Assembly: GCA_945788545.1 (NCBI GenBank)
Contig: CALZMK010000052.1
Location: forward strand, 1 to 7,942
Direction: 5' to 3'
DNA from: an uncultured Prevotella sp.
GTDB taxonomy: Bacteria > Bacteroidota > Bacteroidia > Bacteroidales > Bacteroidaceae
Length of the DNA stretch: 7,942 nucleotides
Shown here: one piece after another, positions 6,221 through 7,942 of the stretch
Position numbering within the stretch: position 1 is the stretch's first letter
How the letters are laid out: the number at the start of each line of letters is the position of its first letter
Made by a program: the position numbers and the translations under genes
Notes under the pieces: model-generated
Told to the model about the DNA's origin: nothing
The model's database searches: none
The model's input: only the letters and a program-made list of their open reading frames with translations

Positions 6221-7630
6221 ATGAAATCTACATATAAATATATGTTCGCCGCAATGCTCGCCGTTGGCTCTGTTGCGGCAAAGGCGCAGAATCTCAATTC
6301 GGCCTATTTCCTCGACGACTTCATGTATCGTCACTCCGTCAATCCAGCCTACGGCAATGAACAGACCTACTTCTCCATTCCCGCGCTTGGCAATGTGAAT
6401 GTGAGCACACAGGGCAACTTTGGTGTCAAGGATGTGATTATGGATAATCCACGCTATGGTCAGCCGGGACAGAAACGGCTCACTACATTCCTCAATCCAT
6501 ATATCTCGGCTGGCGATGCCCTTAGCGGTTTCTCATCGGGCGACAACCGATTGGTGGAAGACCTGAAAATATCGGTGTTGTCGATTGGATTCAAGGGATT
6601 CGGAGGTTACAACACCATCGAGATCAATGCGCGTCAGTCACTCGGATTGTCATTGCCTTACGAGTTTATCGAATTTGCCAAGAGCGTTGGCAACAACGAG
6701 TATAACATCGGCGAGATGAATGTGGGCTTGCAAGGCTTTGCTGAGGTGGCACTGGGACATTCGAGGCAGATAAACAAAAAACTGCGAGTGGGTGCAAAGC
6801 TCAAGTTGCTTGTGGGTGCAGCTCGTGGCGATCTCAAGATAGAGAATCTCAAGGCCAATCTCTCGGCACCCAATAGATGGACGCTCACAGGCAACGGAAA
6901 GGCAAACGTCTCATTGAAGGGATTTGAATTCAAGAGCGAGACCAAGGAGTATAACGATGCCTCGCGTCCTCCCTATCAGCAGATTGACGATGTAGATGTA
7001 GAGGGCAGCGGAATAGGTGGCTTTGGTATGGCTATCGACCTTGGTGCTGTGTATCAGTTGAACGACAACTGGAAATTCAGTGCAGCTCTCCTCGACCTCG
7101 GATTTATCAAGTGGAGCAACAATGTGCAGGCTGTAAATAATGGTGAGCCCTTTGAGTTTGACGGATTTAACGATATGTCTGTCTCTCACGACTATAACGG
7201 CGAGACTATCGATGACAAGTTTGACGACCTTGGCGACCAGTTTACCGACTTCGTTCATCTTAAGGACGAGGGCGACCAGGGCAGTCGCACCACTGGCATT
7301 GGAGCCACTGTCAATCTTGGAGTTGAATACACCCTGCCGTCATACAAGCGCATGAAGTTTGGATTCTTGAGCAGCACACGTCTTCAGGGCAAGTTTTCAT
7401 GGACCGAGGGCCGACTGAGTGCCAACTATTCTCCGCTCAAGTGGTTGAATGGCGGAGTAAATGCGGCAGTCAGCAGTTTCGGAGCATCTATGGGATGGGT
7501 GGTGAATATCCACCCCAAGGGTTTCAATCTCTTCGTGGGTATGGACCGCCTGTTGGGCAAGGTGAGCAAACAGGGGATTCCGCTTAACTCCAACACCAGC
7601 GCCTCTGTTGGTATGAACATCACATGGTAA
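6221..7630 (+). CDS. DUF5723-family protein, predicted outer-membrane beta-barrel
   Basis: The protein has 469 residues from ATG 6221. An in-frame ATG at 6212 would add only MII in front; 6221 is preferred because MKSTYKY begins a normal signal peptide, with cleavage after AKA at residue 22. The mature start (YFLDDFMYRHSVNPAYG) and the following IPALGNVNV are typical of DUF5723 and recall the NPAY segment of PorP/SprF proteins. Much of the chain is alternating polar and hydrophobic strands with Gly, and it ends in ASVGMNITW, an aromatic C-terminus as in outer-membrane barrels. An acidic stretch near YNGETIDDKFDDLGDQ may be an extracellular or periplasmic loop. The family has no established function to my knowledge. 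It is linked to the lipoprotein upstream and to a small gene starting 4 bases after its stop. The family call was made by recall of motifs, not by a search. Confidence 0.85.
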   Translation: MKSTYKYMFAAMLAVGSVAAKAQNLNSAYFLDDFMYRHSVNPAYGNEQTYFSIPALGNVNVSTQGNFGVKDVIMDNPRYGQPGQKRLTTFLNPYISAGDALSGFSSGDNRLVEDLKISVLSIGFKGFGGYNTIEINARQSLGLSLPYEFIEFAKSVGNNEYNIGEMNVGLQGFAEVALGHSRQINKKLRVGAKLKLLVGAARGDLKIENLKANLSAPNRWTLTGNGKANVSLKGFEFKSETKEYNDASRPPYQQIDDVDVEGSGIGGFGMAIDLGAVYQLNDNWKFSAALLDLGFIKWSNNVQAVNNGEPFEFDGFNDMSVSHDYNGETIDDKFDDLGDQFTDFVHLKDEGDQGSRTTGIGATVNLGVEYTLPSYKRMKFGFLSSTRLQGKFSWTEGRLSANYSPLKWLNGGVNAAVSSFGASMGWVVNIHPKGFNLFVGMDRLLGKVSKQGIPLNSNTSASVGMNITW

Positions 7631-7634
7631 GGCA

Positions 7635-7940
7635 ATGCAATTACCAAAGTTTATATTAACTCTCGATGGGCATCTGAGGATAGGCATGTGTTATCTTCAC
7701 ACCGAACTGTTGCAGCCTGGCGACAGTTGCATCGGTGGAGGATTCTACGACATCGACTATCTCTCAGATGTCCTTATCCTCAATCGTAAGTCGCATGATT
7801 TCGGCGAGCCCAGGTGGCATCTCATCGACAAACTTTATGTTCCCAAGGAATATTCCGGTTTCCGCATAAAGTACGTATATGCCGACGGCTATAATGAGGA
7901 CTTCAATGTAAGCGAAAAACTCGATATCGAATATTATTAG
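7635..7940 (+). CDS. Small conserved-looking hypothetical protein, third gene of the operon
   Basis: The protein has 101 residues and is complete within the window. Its ATG lies 4 bases after the stop of the DUF5723-like gene, which implies co-transcription and perhaps translational coupling. It has no signal peptide or membrane segment, so it should be cytoplasmic unless exported in another way. Visible features are KFILTLDGHLRIG at the start, QPGDSCIGGGFYDID in the middle (Cys32), HDFGEPRWHLIDKLYVP, and an acidic beta-rich end (DGYNEDFNVSEKLDIEYY). Its Gly-, Trp- and His-containing motifs look like a folded small domain rather than a random frame. Base usage matches the neighbours. No function is recognised. 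Confidence 0.75.
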   Translation: MQLPKFILTLDGHLRIGMCYLHTELLQPGDSCIGGGFYDIDYLSDVLILNRKSHDFGEPRWHLIDKLYVPKEYSGFRIKYVYADGYNEDFNVSEKLDIEYY

Positions 7941-7942
7941 CC

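Overview
The window looks like a chromosomal segment from a member of the Bacteroidales, most likely Prevotellaceae. Four things point there. The divergent intergenic region carries a TTTG / TAnnTTTG promoter of the Bacteroidetes sigma-ABfr type. The genes lack clear Shine-Dalgarno sites. One outer-membrane-type protein resembles the DUF5723 family. A small secreted protein ends in a tail resembling type IX secretion (T9SS) sorting domains. The genus is an inference from sequence style, since no database search was possible.

Layout, left to right. (1) Positions 1-1347 (+) hold the C-terminal half of a UvrA excinuclease ATPase, cut by the window edge. (2) Positions 1348-1439 are a short convergent spacer containing three copies of a 13-base element, two imperfect direct and one inverted. 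(3) Two minus-strand genes separated by 21 bases form a probable transcription unit: a 151-residue secreted protein (4217-3762), then a 766-residue multidomain secreted pectate lyase of family PL1 (3740-1440). (4) Positions 4218-4378 are an AT-rich divergent control region with a near-ideal promoter for the plus strand, a weaker -7 element for the minus strand and two perfect palindromes. (5) Three tightly packed plus-strand genes follow: a 605-residue lipoprotein (4379-6196), a 469-residue DUF5723-like putative outer-membrane beta-barrel (6221-7630) and a 101-residue protein without a signal peptide (7635-7940).

How the genes may work together. The minus-strand pair probably acts on pectin (polygalacturonate) outside the cell. 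No SusC/SusD pair, sugar transporter or two-component sensor is visible, so this is not a complete polysaccharide utilisation locus within the window. The plus-strand trio looks like an envelope module of unknown function: surface or periplasmic lipoprotein, predicted barrel and small soluble partner. It is the best candidate here for an undescribed system. UvrA is a housekeeping DNA-repair gene and appears unrelated to its neighbours. There are no tRNA or rRNA genes, CRISPR arrays, transposase genes or integrase genes.
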